From Allobosea sp. LC85 (GTDB taxonomy: Bacteria > Pseudomonadota > Alphaproteobacteria > Rhizobiales > Beijerinckiaceae): DNA of 64,000 nt. Positions 49,418-57,855 of this stretch are shown one piece after another. Within the stretch, counting starts at the first letter, position 1, and each line of letters opens with the position of its first letter. Made by a program: the position numbers and the translations under genes. The stretch is from assembly GCF_000735605.1 (NCBI RefSeq), contig NZ_JPKG01000044.1, forward strand, positions 62,001 through 126,000, given 5' to 3'. The notes beneath the pieces were generated by a model that did no database searches, had not been told where the DNA came from, and saw only the letters and a program-made list of their open reading frames with translations.

Positions 49418-49462
49418 GCATCGGCTTTCCCAAAAACCGCAATCCACTTTTCGGGCCGATGC
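49418..49462. repeat. Composite palindromic element, unit A (second copy)
   Basis: GCATCGGC/GCCGATGC encloses CCCAAAAACCGC...CCACTTTTCGGG. In reverse complement it reads GAAAAGTGG...GCGGTTTTT, the same internal pattern as the element at 6917-6968. Confidence 0.7.
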
Positions 49463-49470
49463 TTTAGCGG

Positions 49471-52400
49471 TCAACCGCGGCCCGGTGCGGCGCCCGGACT
49501 CGCCTCGGCGCCGGTAGAGCTGGGTGGTGTCGCCTGTTCGGGCTCGGGTCTGGGCCGGCTGCGGACAGAGGTGGAATAGGCCGGATAGCGCTCGCGATAG
49601 GCCCTCATGAACTCGGACAGATTGTCGGCACCGGAAACGGCGCGCGCCATCTCGCGGATATCGGCGGCATTGGCGCGGTTGGCTCCGGTCACGAAGGCAA
49701 AGGTGCGGGCATCTGTGCTCTCGGCCATCTTGGCGGCGAATTTCGTGCGCAGCCGGTCGAGAGACAGTGCTTCGTTCGACATCACATAGGAGACCGCGGC
49801 GCGCATCACGTCGGTGCGCTCGCGCTCCTTCAGTAGCGTGTTGCCACGCCAGCTTTCGCCCAGGATGCGTTCATGCGCTTCGCCAGCCTCGCGCCAGCGG
49901 CGTCCCGTCCAGTAAATGTCCGAACGCAGGCGGTCGACCTCTGGACCACGTTCGATTTCGAGCATTTCGAGCGCCTGATCGGTGCGCGAGAGGTCGGAGA
50001 GGGCCTTCGCCTCGAGCAGGAGCCGCGCCCGCTTGACGTCACCCGGCAGTTCGATCAACCGCGTCGAGGAGATCGCATGCAGCGCTTCGGCTGGCTTGCC
50101 GTTCATCAGCGCGATCATGGCAAGGCGTGCGGCAACCGTCGATCGCGCGGCGCCGGTCAGCCGGGCCTGCATCTGGTAGCGCAGGATCTCGCTCGCCTGG
50201 TCCAGCAGGTCGAGCTCCACCAGCCGGTCGGCGAGAAGGCGGGCGATCTCGTCGCCGCGCCGGCCGATCGGCAGGAATTCCTTGAAGTCGTAGAATAGCG
50301 CCAGCGCTTCGATGCGCGGCAATTGCTCCTGCGCTGCGTCGCGGTTGCTGAAGAGTTCGGCGAAGCGCTGGGCGGTTTCATCGTGCAGGCGGCGCGTCAG
50401 CGGATTGTCGGGGTAATTGTTGTTGGCGCGGCGCGCGATCTGGAAGGCGTCACGCCAGCGATGCTGCGCGGTATAGAGCCTGCCGAGCTCGGACAAAGCC
50501 TCGATCTCGATTTCGCCGCCACGCCAGATGATCGACACCGTCTCGAGCCTGCGGGTCGCCTCGTCCGGCGAAATGTCCTGGCGCTTCTCAGTCTGGACCA
50601 GCCTGATGGCGCGCAGTTGCGCCTCCGCCGCGACCGGCCTGCTGGCGGCCTCGAATAGCGGCTTGTAACCGTTCAGTGCAGCCTCCGGGCGGCCGCTGAC
50701 GTCATCGAGCATGGCGCGCAGGAGTGCGAGCTCCTCCTTGTCCACGAGATCGCGCGGCAATTCGGAGAGCCGCTCGATCTGGCGCTCGGCCGTCGTCATA
50801 TCCTGCATCGCCATGGCTGCGCGGGCCATCGCCGGGCGGAACTGCACCTGCAGATCATCCGGGTAGCCATCGAGCGTCGCCTCGGCGCGGCGGAAACCGG
50901 CAAGCGCCTGTGCCTGGCGCCCCAGCCTCTGTTCGATAAGCGCGCGCCAGAGCCCAGCCTCGGCATCTTCCTTGAGCGGGCCGGCCTCGAAGGAAGCGAG
51001 AGCCTCGGGATTGCGATGCATCTTCGCCGCGATCACGCCCTTGAGGAACAGCGCCTCGCGATTGCCGCGCATCGCGGCGTCGTCGGCCAGCATCGCCTGG
51101 AGAGGCCCCGCGGCCTCCGGCATCAGCCCATTGGCGGCATAGAAGCGGGCGAGAGCCAGCCGTGCTTCGGATTTGCGGCTGCGCGAGGCGTCGGCGACAT
51201 CGCGCAGCAGGTCGCGCGCACGTTCGCGGACGGCGGCAACGCGCAGTTTCGCCCAGAGCTCCGGGCTGAGCAGGGGCGGGGGCGCTGCGACTGGGGCCTT
51301 CGCCTTGTCCTCTTCGCTCTGCGGAAGATCGAGGGTTACGGTCAGTCCGCCGGCGCGCCCGATCAGGGCTTGCTCGGTGCCGGCGCGGACGACGATGTCG
51401 TCGGAGCGCGGCATGATGGCGAGGCCATGGGCGGTCTGCATCAACCCGAATTCGACGAAGCGATAGGGCTTGGTTACGGCCCGCGTTGGCCCCAGCGCTG
51501 TTGCGACAGCCATGGGCATGCCCGCGGTCCCGCCCTCGATCCAGTGCACGCCGGTCATGCCGGGCAGCGGAACGGCAAGGATCGTCTGACCGCGCTCGTC
51601 GACCGTGCGCGTCGGGGCGACAGGGTTGGTCGGTTTGCCTGCCTGTTCACCGAAGCCGAGCGCCCAGCCGGTGCCGTCATCGGTGAAGCGCACCAGTTGC
51701 TGGTTGAAGAGGCGCAGCCGCACGAGCGTGGCTTTGCCCTCGCGAGTGACCACGGTCTCCTCGATCAGCTCCGGAAGCATCTGCCGAAAGCTCGCGGGGT
51801 CGATCGTGTCGCGGGTGTCGAAGACGAGGGTCACCAGACCGGCATCGACGAAGGCCGCAGCCCCGGTCGGGCGCGGGAAGCGGAAATCGATGCGGCTGCC
51901 ATCCGGGCCGGTCGACGGCTGGATTTTCACAAGCTGAGGCGTCGGGTCGATGGCCGGCGCGGCGGGTTCCGCGGCTGGCTTGGCGATCGGCGCGGCCTGC
52001 TGCGATGCCGCTGCCTCGCTTGCGGCTGCTGGCCTAACGGCAGGGGCGGGCGGTTTGTCCGGCTGATCGGCGGCATTCGCCTGGACGCCGGTCAGGCTGA
52101 GCACGCCGGCTTTGGCCGGCGGCACCAGATCGACGACGAGGCGGTCGTCGTCGCGGAAGCTGCGGGCCTGCCAATCCCTGGGGAGGGAAAAGTCGAGCTG
52201 GGTATTCTCCCCACCGGTCTCGGTCGAGACGAGCCCGACCCGATCCGGCAAGGCTGACCTGATCGCAGACGGCTCAACCGTGAGCGACTGGTCGAAGGTC
52301 AGCCTGAGCGTGCCGTCGACAAGCTCATGCGCCAGTTTGGTGTCGGCGGGCGCCTGGAAGATCAGCCGCTCCAAAGTCGGCAGCTTGGCGCTGGTCAGCA

Positions 52401-52986
52401 GGAGAGGTTTGGGTGCAGGCGGCGGACGGCGATCGATCTCGCGGGCGCGGGCCTCCGCCAGCCGGACGCGCTCGGCCAGGGCGGCGATGACCTCGGGCGG
52501 AGGCCCGGGCATCAGGCCCTTCCAGGTCTCCGGCAGCAGGTCGATGAAGGCCTTGTCGCCAGCCTCGATCAGGTTCGCCTTGTAGGGGCGGGCGAGGGCA
52601 AAGCGCATGCCGCGGCCGTCGGGGTCGATCCGCGCGATCGAGACATAGTCCGGGAGTTGCTTGGCGATCTTGTTGACGTCGATCTTCACGGGGCCGCCGA
52701 AGGCGACGACCAGGACGCCATTGGCGACCCGCACGCGCACCGGCATCGGCTCGTCGAAAGTCAGCGACAGGCGCCCGAAGCCGGGCGGCATGGCGGCGCC
52801 CTGCAAGGTCGCCGTGGCGCCGAGCGCGGGCGCGGACAGGCTGGCGGCAACGCCGAGCGCGGCCAGTCCGACACCAAAGGCAAGAGAACGCGGGAAACGC
52901 AAACCGGTACACTCACGCAACGCGACACCAGTGCCCGGCACGACCGCAAGGCGGCAGCCCGAGCGCCACCGACGGTAAGGCGTCAA
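49471..52986 (-). CDS. Large exported AMIN/TPR-like protein in the flagellar operon
   Basis: A protein of about 1,140-1,171 residues. A signal peptide (SLAFGVGLAALGVAASLSAPALGA) is followed by repeated beta-rich AMIN-like domains in the first 550 residues (RLSLTFDEPMPVRVRV; LRLTFDQSLTVEPSAI; ITLVFDTRDTIDPASF-type units), then helical repeats in the second half resembling TPRs (ALAGFRRAEATLDGYPDDLQVQF; DAFQIARRANNNYPDNP). The last 40 residues are Pro/Ser/Ala-rich. The start is uncertain (TTG 52986 or TTG/GTG downstream); no ribosome site is clear. It lies 30 bases behind the motE-like gene, so a periplasmic role in motor function or basal-body passage is plausible but not shown. Confidence 0.72.
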   Translation of the reverse strand: MTPYRRWRSGCRLAVVPGTGVALRECTGLRFPRSLAFGVGLAALGVAASLSAPALGATATLQGAAMPPGFGRLSLTFDEPMPVRVRVANGVLVVAFGGPVKIDVNKIAKQLPDYVSIARIDPDGRGMRFALARPYKANLIEAGDKAFIDLLPETWKGLMPGPPPEVIAALAERVRLAEARAREIDRRPPPAPKPLLLTSAKLPTLERLIFQAPADTKLAHELVDGTLRLTFDQSLTVEPSAIRSALPDRVGLVSTETGGENTQLDFSLPRDWQARSFRDDDRLVVDLVPPAKAGVLSLTGVQANAADQPDKPPAPAVRPAAASEAAASQQAAPIAKPAAEPAAPAIDPTPQLVKIQPSTGPDGSRIDFRFPRPTGAAAFVDAGLVTLVFDTRDTIDPASFRQMLPELIEETVVTREGKATLVRLRLFNQQLVRFTDDGTGWALGFGEQAGKPTNPVAPTRTVDERGQTILAVPLPGMTGVHWIEGGTAGMPMAVATALGPTRAVTKPYRFVEFGLMQTAHGLAIMPRSDDIVVRAGTEQALIGRAGGLTVTLDLPQSEEDKAKAPVAAPPPLLSPELWAKLRVAAVRERARDLLRDVADASRSRKSEARLALARFYAANGLMPEAAGPLQAMLADDAAMRGNREALFLKGVIAAKMHRNPEALASFEAGPLKEDAEAGLWRALIEQRLGRQAQALAGFRRAEATLDGYPDDLQVQFRPAMARAAMAMQDMTTAERQIERLSELPRDLVDKEELALLRAMLDDVSGRPEAALNGYKPLFEAASRPVAAEAQLRAIRLVQTEKRQDISPDEATRRLETVSIIWRGGEIEIEALSELGRLYTAQHRWRDAFQIARRANNNYPDNPLTRRLHDETAQRFAELFSNRDAAQEQLPRIEALALFYDFKEFLPIGRRGDEIARLLADRLVELDLLDQASEILRYQMQARLTGAARSTVAARLAMIALMNGKPAEALHAISSTRLIELPGDVKRARLLLEAKALSDLSRTDQALEMLEIERGPEVDRLRSDIYWTGRRWREAGEAHERILGESWRGNTLLKERERTDVMRAAVSYVMSNEALSLDRLRTKFAAKMAESTDARTFAFVTGANRANAADIREMARAVSGADNLSEFMRAYRERYPAYSTSVRSRPRPEPEQATPPSSTGAEASPGAAPGRG

Positions 52987-53016
52987 GGATAATGGGGGGT
53001 TAAGACCCCCCGGAGG

Positions 53017-53850
53017 TCAGCGTCGCTGCGGCAGGGCGACGGCCGGCAGTTCGTTGCCTGGCAGAGGGGCCGCTTCGGCGGCCAGACGCGGGAGGCTGGG
53101 CGGTCGCGCTGGCGTCGCCAAGGCGACAGTGAGCTTCTCGGCGGCATCCGGGGACATCGCCGCGAGGACATCCGACATCTTGCGCGGGTTCATCTGCTGG
53201 ACGACGGGAACCAGGACGCTGAGGCTCAGCCGGTCGAAGACCTTTGCGGCGTCCTTTGGCTTCATGGTCTCATACATGATGACGAGGTTCTTGATCGCCT
53301 TGCTCTCTTCCTCGGCCTGCTTGGCCTTGGGGCCGTCGACCTTGTCCTCAAGCTGCTTCAGGTCGCCGACGCGGCTGTCGAGCTTTTTCTCCGCGGTATC
53401 GAGCAGGCGCTCGCGCATCTCCAATTCGCGCAGGCGCGCCTCGATCTCCTCGCGCCGCTCGCCGAGGCGCTCCAGTATCGCGCGCTCGGCAGGCGAGGTG
53501 GTTCGGGCGGTGCCATTGAGGACATCGGCCTTGTTGTTGGGGGTGGCTGAACGCGCGGCCTCGGCCTTCGCCTCTTCCTCCGTCTTGGCCTTCGGCTTCT
53601 CGATCGTGCCAGTGGTTTCGGGGTCGAGGAACGTGTCGGGGGCGTGTGCGCGCGCGATGACCTTGGCGAGACCCCAGACCTCAGGTTCCGTCTTGGCAGG
53701 CTGCGCGGCAGGCAGGGGCTTCGAAAGGGCCTGCGCGCCGGCGGTCCCCTTGGCGGGATACGGCTCCGACGTCCAGGCGATCAGCTTCAGCGCCAGGAGG
53801 CCCATGGCGCCAAGGATCACTGCCGGGATGAGGCGGGGCCTCTCGATCAC
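53017..53850 (-). CDS. motE: MotE-like motility protein (MgtE N-domain type)
   Basis: A 277-residue protein with one N-terminal transmembrane/signal segment (about 7-27), a coiled coil at about 120-190 (ERREEIEARLRELEMRERLL) and an MgtE intracellular N-domain-like C-terminal half (MKPKDAAKVFDRLSLSVLVPVVQQMNPRKMSDVLAAM). This is the MotE layout; in S. meliloti MotE is a periplasmic chaperone needed for MotC and torque generation. GTG 53850 overlaps the previous stop (GTGA). The operon is fliL-fliM-DUF6468-motE-TPR protein. Confidence 0.72.
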   Translation of the reverse strand: MIERPRLIPAVILGAMGLLALKLIAWTSEPYPAKGTAGAQALSKPLPAAQPAKTEPEVWGLAKVIARAHAPDTFLDPETTGTIEKPKAKTEEEAKAEAARSATPNNKADVLNGTARTTSPAERAILERLGERREEIEARLRELEMRERLLDTAEKKLDSRVGDLKQLEDKVDGPKAKQAEEESKAIKNLVIMYETMKPKDAAKVFDRLSLSVLVPVVQQMNPRKMSDVLAAMSPDAAEKLTVALATPARPPSLPRLAAEAAPLPGNELPAVALPQRR

Positions 53851-54305
53851 GCTGCCTGGCCCTCGAGCCTCTTGGCGGCACGGGCGCGGATCGCGGCGGC
53901 GGCCTGCGCCGCATTCGTCAGGCGCGAGATGGTCGGTTCTTCGGCGACCTCGGGTGCAGCATCTGCAGCCTTGGGCGCGACCAGCGTCGCGGCGCTGACG
54001 ATCTGGGCGATGCGTTCCATGACGCCCTGGCCGGCTTCGACCTGGGCGGCGAGATCGGCGGCATAGCGCTCGGCCGTGCGCAGCCGTTCGGCCAGCGTCC
54101 GGTCACAGTCGCCAAGCGTCAGTTTCAGGCCGGCGATGGCGCGCTCGGCCGTGTCGGTGGCGGAGATCAGGGCGCCGATGGTCTGTCGCATCGCGCTTTC
54201 ATCCGCCTTGAGCCGTTCGATTCGCTTGGACAGGACATAGCAGGTGATGATGGTGGCGACGAGGAGGCTGGCGACCAGCACATCGGCGATGAGGGTGATC
54301 GTCAT
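53847..54305 (-). CDS. DUF6468-type flagellar operon protein
   Basis: A 152-residue membrane-anchored protein: one transmembrane helix (residues about 3-26) then a helical cytoplasmic or periplasmic part (RIERLKADESAMRQTIGALISATDTAERAI). The pattern fits the DUF6468 family found between fliM and motE in alphaproteobacteria. ATG 54305 follows fliM by 17 bases; its stop overlaps the motE-like GTG. Function unknown. Confidence 0.7.
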   Translation of the reverse strand: MTITLIADVLVASLLVATIITCYVLSKRIERLKADESAMRQTIGALISATDTAERAIAGLKLTLGDCDRTLAERLRTAERYAADLAAQVEAGQGVMERIAQIVSAATLVAPKAADAAPEVAEEPTISRLTNAAQAAAAIRARAAKRLEGQAA

Positions 54306-54322
54306 GGCGTTGTCCCCGGGCG

Positions 54323-55459
54323 TCAGATCGGCGAGCCGAGATGGCTGGTGGCGCTGTCGAAGGCGGCGATCGTCGTCTTGGAGCGGCGCAGGGGGCTGAC
54401 GACCTGGACGGCGATCTTGTCGTCGACGCGCCCGATCCGACCCTCGCTGACCATGAAGTCGCCGCAGCGCAGCGAGACCACCGAATCCGGCCGCGCGTCG
54501 AACATCAGCGTGTCGCCGATCTCGAGCCTCATCACGCGCTTCAGCGGCATCTGAGTCTCGTGCAGCACGCATTTCACCGCGACGTCGGTCTGCCAGACCT
54601 CGGTTGCAAGGTGGTTTTCCCAGATCGGGTCGCGGCCGAGCTTCTCACCCATGAAGCTCTCGAGGAGCAGTTCACGGATCGGCTCGATCGTCGCATAGGG
54701 CAGCAGGATGTGCAGCGAGCCGCCGCGCCCTTCCATGTCGAAGCGCAGTTCGACCCGGATCGCTGCGTTGGCCGGGCGCGAGATCGAGACGAAGCGCGGA
54801 TTCGACTCGATCCGGTCGACCTTGAAATTCACCGGCGAGAGCGGTTGGAACGCGGCTTCGGCATCGCTCAGCACCAGCGCGATGACCCGCTTCAGCAGAT
54901 TGAACTCGATCGACGTGAAGGGGCGTCCGTCGACTCGCGGGGCAGGCTGCCCGCGCTTGCCGCCGAGCATCGTGTCGAGCACCGAGTAGATCAGCGAGGA
55001 CTCGATCGTGATCAGGCCAAAATTATCCCATTCCTCTGCCTTGAAGACGGAGAGCATGGCGGGCAGCGAGATCGAGTTGATATAGTCGCCGAAGCGGACA
55101 GAGCGGATGCTCTCGAGCGACACCTCGACGTTGTCGGTGAAGAAGTTGCGCAAGCTGGTCGAGAGCAGCCGAACCAGACGCTCGAAGATGATCTCGAGCA
55201 TCGGCAGGCGTTCATAGGATACCGAGCCGGATTCGACGATCGCCTGGATGCCGTTGCGGCTGTCCTTGTCGTCGCCAGCCGAGAAACCGAGCATCGTGTC
55301 GATTTCGTCTTGGCTCATCAGGCGGTCTGTACCGCCTTCGGCCTCGCCTTCCTCCTCGACGGTGTCGGGCATGGTGGCCCATTCCGCCGCCATGTTCTCC
55401 GGCGTCAGCGGCTGGTCCCTGGGAAGCCTGCCGGTCTGTTCGAGTTCGCTATCGGCCAT
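54323..55459 (-). CDS. fliM: Flagellar motor switch protein FliM
   Basis: A 378-residue C-ring protein. The DQIDTMLGF-like segment (MSQDEIDTMLGF), the CheC-like middle domain (GLITIESSLIYSVLDTMLGGKRGQ) and the C-terminal SpoA domain (LEIGDTLMFDARPDSVVSLRCGD) are all present. The N-terminal CheY-binding peptide is not the usual one; an acidic stretch (VEEEGEAEGGTD) precedes the switch domain. Cotranscribed with fliL (39 bases upstream). No fliN is adjacent. Confidence 0.95.
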   Translation of the reverse strand: MADSELEQTGRLPRDQPLTPENMAAEWATMPDTVEEEGEAEGGTDRLMSQDEIDTMLGFSAGDDKDSRNGIQAIVESGSVSYERLPMLEIIFERLVRLLSTSLRNFFTDNVEVSLESIRSVRFGDYINSISLPAMLSVFKAEEWDNFGLITIESSLIYSVLDTMLGGKRGQPAPRVDGRPFTSIEFNLLKRVIALVLSDAEAAFQPLSPVNFKVDRIESNPRFVSISRPANAAIRVELRFDMEGRGGSLHILLPYATIEPIRELLLESFMGEKLGRDPIWENHLATEVWQTDVAVKCVLHETQMPLKRVMRLEIGDTLMFDARPDSVVSLRCGDFMVSEGRIGRVDDKIAVQVVSPLRRSKTTIAAFDSATSHLGSPI

Positions 55460-55498
55460 GGGACGCTCGGCTGATGGTCAGGGATCGCGTGTGCCGGT

Positions 55499-56008
55499 TC
55501 ACTGGACGAGCAGTTCCTTGAACAGCACCGCTTCGACCTTGGCTGGATAGACGGTGACGTTCACGCGGCGCAGGAGCTCTTCCTTCAATCGGTAGATTCC
55601 GGCGGAGCCGTCGAGATCGGCCGGACGCAGCTCGCGCATGAAAACCTGAAAGGCATCCTCGACACGCGGCAATAGCGGCTTGATCTCCTCGGAGGCCTTG
55701 GCATCCGCGATTTCGAGCACGACCTTGATCTTCATGATCGGCTGGCGGTCCTGCTGGCCGCCGCTCGATATGCCGATCATCATGTCCTTCATTTCGACGA
55801 AAGTTGCCGGCTTCTTGACATTCTTCGCTGCTTCCGCCGCTGCAAGCTGTTCCGGCGACGGCTTCTTCAGGAAATACCAGCCACCACTGCCGAGAGCGGC
55901 CAGCAGCACCACGCCACCGACAAGCATCACGAGCTTCTTCCTGCCCGCCTTCGGCGTGTCGGCGCCTTCTGCGGCCCCGTCGTCGCTGCTCTTGCTCTTC
56001 TTGGCCAT
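55499..56008 (-). CDS. fliL: Flagellar basal body-associated protein FliL
   Basis: A 169-residue single-pass membrane protein: Lys/Ser-rich cytoplasmic N-terminus, transmembrane helix at about 28-47 (LVMLVGGVVLLAALGSGGWYF) and a periplasmic stomatin-like domain ending in YPAKVEAVLFKELLVQ. FliL reinforces stator-rotor coupling. ATG 56008 is chosen; an in-frame extension to 56131 would cover the CtrA box. First gene of fliL-fliM-DUF6468-motE-TPR. Confidence 0.93.
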   Translation of the reverse strand: MAKKSKSSDDGAAEGADTPKAGRKKLVMLVGGVVLLAALGSGGWYFLKKPSPEQLAAAEAAKNVKKPATFVEMKDMMIGISSGGQQDRQPIMKIKVVLEIADAKASEEIKPLLPRVEDAFQVFMRELRPADLDGSAGIYRLKEELLRRVNVTVYPAKVEAVLFKELLVQ

Positions 56009-56079
56009 ACCTGTCTGCCCGGGTCCGGAGCGCGGCTCCATTCTGGGCGGCTCGCTTCCGCAAATCTGCCGAAACAGGG

Positions 56080-56094
56080 TTAATGTCTCGTTAA
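56080..56094 (-). promoter_or_regulatory. CtrA box upstream of fliL
   Basis: TTAA-TGTCTCG-TTAA, a perfect TTAA-N7-TTAA match 71 bases upstream of fliL, 3 bases from the ftr-like palindrome. In Caulobacter fliL is a CtrA-dependent class II gene. Confidence 0.7.
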
Positions 56095-56097
56095 GGA

Positions 56098-56112
56098 CGG
56101 CAGTTTTTGCCG
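56098..56112. promoter_or_regulatory. ftr-like palindrome between fliL and flgF
   Basis: CGGCAGTTTTTGCCG, identical to the element at 31108-31122 and likewise next to a CtrA box. Its centre is about 134 bases upstream of the predicted sigma-54 start of flgF. Confidence 0.65.
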
Positions 56113-56213
56113 GGTCGTTTCTGCCCGGCATCGCGCCTTTGCCGAGCTGATCGCGCCTTCGTGGATTGCCGATATCTCTTCTATTTCAACGTGATGATAG
56201 CAGTTAACCACGT

Positions 56214-56228
56214 TGGCACGGTGGTTGC
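56214..56228 (+). promoter_or_regulatory. Sigma-54 promoter of flgFGAH
   Basis: TGGCAC-GGTGG-TTGC, a perfect match to the sigma-54 consensus TGGCAC-N5-TTGC. Transcription would start near 56239, 60 bases before flgF. Confidence 0.8.
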
Positions 56229-56299
56229 GATGACTGATCTGCGAAGGCTGCGCTGGGGAGCGTCGAGGCTTTCGCGGGACATGATCGGGAGTTACCGCC

Positions 56300-57043
56300 G
56301 TGGAGAACGCGCTTCTCGTCGGCCTGTCGCGCCAGATGGCTCTGGCGCGTGAGCTGGATGTTATCGCCAACAACGTCGCGAATGTCGGCACGAACGGCTT
56401 CAAGGCGCGTTCGGCGCGCTTCAATGAGTTTCTCATGCCCAAGGCGAGCGCCGAGGGTTTCAAAGCGCCGGACCGCAAGCTGTCCTACGTCATCGACAGG
56501 GGCACCCCTATCGATCTGTCCCAGGGCGTGATCGAGCGCACCGGCAATCCGCTCGATGTGGCGCTGCGCGGCGACAATTTCCTGGTGGTGCAGACGCCCC
56601 AGGGCGAGCGCTATACGCGCGCCGGTTCGCTCTCCATCAACGGCCGTGGCCAGCTCGTTACTCAGGGTGGTCAGCCGGTCCTGGGCGAGGGCGGCCCGAT
56701 CCAATTCGGCGATACCGAAACCGGCGCCAGCATCGCTGCCGACGGCACGGTGTCGACCAATCTTGGTACGCGCGGCAAGCTTCGCCAGGTGCGTTTCGCC
56801 AATCCGGCTGCCCTGAGCAGCGACGGCACCAATCTCTTCGCCTCCACCGCGCCTGCTCAGCCTGCCGGACCGTTGGCCCGCCTCGAGCCCGGCGCGGTCG
56901 AGACATCCAATGTCAAGGCGGTGATCGAGATGACGCGGTTGATGGAGGTTCAGCGCTCCTACCAGAGCATGGCGAACCTGATGTCCAAATCCGACGAATT
57001 GCGCAGCCGGGCGATCACGCGCCTCGCTGACCAGCAGGCCTGA
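56300..57043 (+). CDS. flgF: Proximal rod protein FlgF
   Basis: A 247-residue rod protein: ALLVGLSRQMALARELDVIANNVANVGTNGFKA at the N-terminus, VALRGDNFLVVQTPQGERYTRAG in the middle and a C-terminal MEVQRSYQSMANLM. The start is GTG 56300 (after a GGAGTTACC region). First gene of flgF-flgG-flgA-flgH, driven by the sigma-54 promoter at 56214. Confidence 0.95.
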   Translation: MENALLVGLSRQMALARELDVIANNVANVGTNGFKARSARFNEFLMPKASAEGFKAPDRKLSYVIDRGTPIDLSQGVIERTGNPLDVALRGDNFLVVQTPQGERYTRAGSLSINGRGQLVTQGGQPVLGEGGPIQFGDTETGASIAADGTVSTNLGTRGKLRQVRFANPAALSSDGTNLFASTAPAQPAGPLARLEPGAVETSNVKAVIEMTRLMEVQRSYQSMANLMSKSDELRSRAITRLADQQA

Positions 57044-57063
57044 CAGGAAAAGGAGCCAGCACC

Positions 57064-57855
57064 ATGCGCGCCCTTCAGACCGCCGCGACCGGCATGATGG
57101 CCCAGGAACTCAACGTCCAGGTCATCTCCAACAACATCGCCAACGTGCGCACCACTGGCTACAAGCGCCAGCGCGTCCACTTCCAGGATCTTCTCTACGA
57201 GAACTTCCGTCGGGCCGGTTCCGCCACCTCCGACCAGAACACGCAGGTGCCGGCCGGGACCTTCATCGGCTCGGGCGTCAAGACGGTTTCGACCGGTCGC
57301 GTGATGACGCAGGGCAACATGACGTCGACCGAGAAGGAATACGATCTCGCCGTCAAGGGAGAGGGCTTCTTTCGTATCCGCATGCCGGATGGACGGACCG
57401 CCTATTCCCGCGACGGTTCGTTCGATCTCGATTCGCAGGGGCAGCTCGTGACCCGCGACGGCTATCAGGTCGAGCCAGGCATCACGATCCCGAACAATGC
57501 GACCAGCGTCAGCATCAATGCGCAGGGCACGGTCGAGGTCAGGCTCCCCGGCCAGACCGCGCCGCAGCAGATCGGACAGATCCAGCTCGCCCGCTTCATC
57601 AACAAGGTCGGCCTTGAATCGCTGGGCGACAATCTCTTCATCGAGACGGCAGCCTCGGGCCAGGCGATCGACGGCGTCGGTGGCGGTGAAGGGTTTGGCA
57701 CGCTCCAGCAGTATTCGCTCGAGGAAGGCAATGTGCAGGCCGTCATCGAGCTGTCCTCGCTGATCTCGGCTCAGCGTGCCTACGAGATGAATTCCAAGGT
57801 CATAACGGCCGCCGACCAGATGCTGTCGGCGACGAGCCAGATGTTCCGCGGGTGA
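57064..57855 (+). CDS. flgG: Distal rod protein FlgG
   Basis: A 263-residue distal rod subunit with the family N-terminus MRALQTAATGMMAQELNVQVISNNIANVRTTGYKR, FRIRMPDGRTAYSRDGSF and the C-terminal ITAADQMLSATSQMF. A GGAAAAGGAG ribosome site precedes the ATG. The stop overlaps the GTG of flgA (GTGA). Confidence 0.97.
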   Translation: MRALQTAATGMMAQELNVQVISNNIANVRTTGYKRQRVHFQDLLYENFRRAGSATSDQNTQVPAGTFIGSGVKTVSTGRVMTQGNMTSTEKEYDLAVKGEGFFRIRMPDGRTAYSRDGSFDLDSQGQLVTRDGYQVEPGITIPNNATSVSINAQGTVEVRLPGQTAPQQIGQIQLARFINKVGLESLGDNLFIETAASGQAIDGVGGGEGFGTLQQYSLEEGNVQAVIELSSLISAQRAYEMNSKVITAADQMLSATSQMFRG

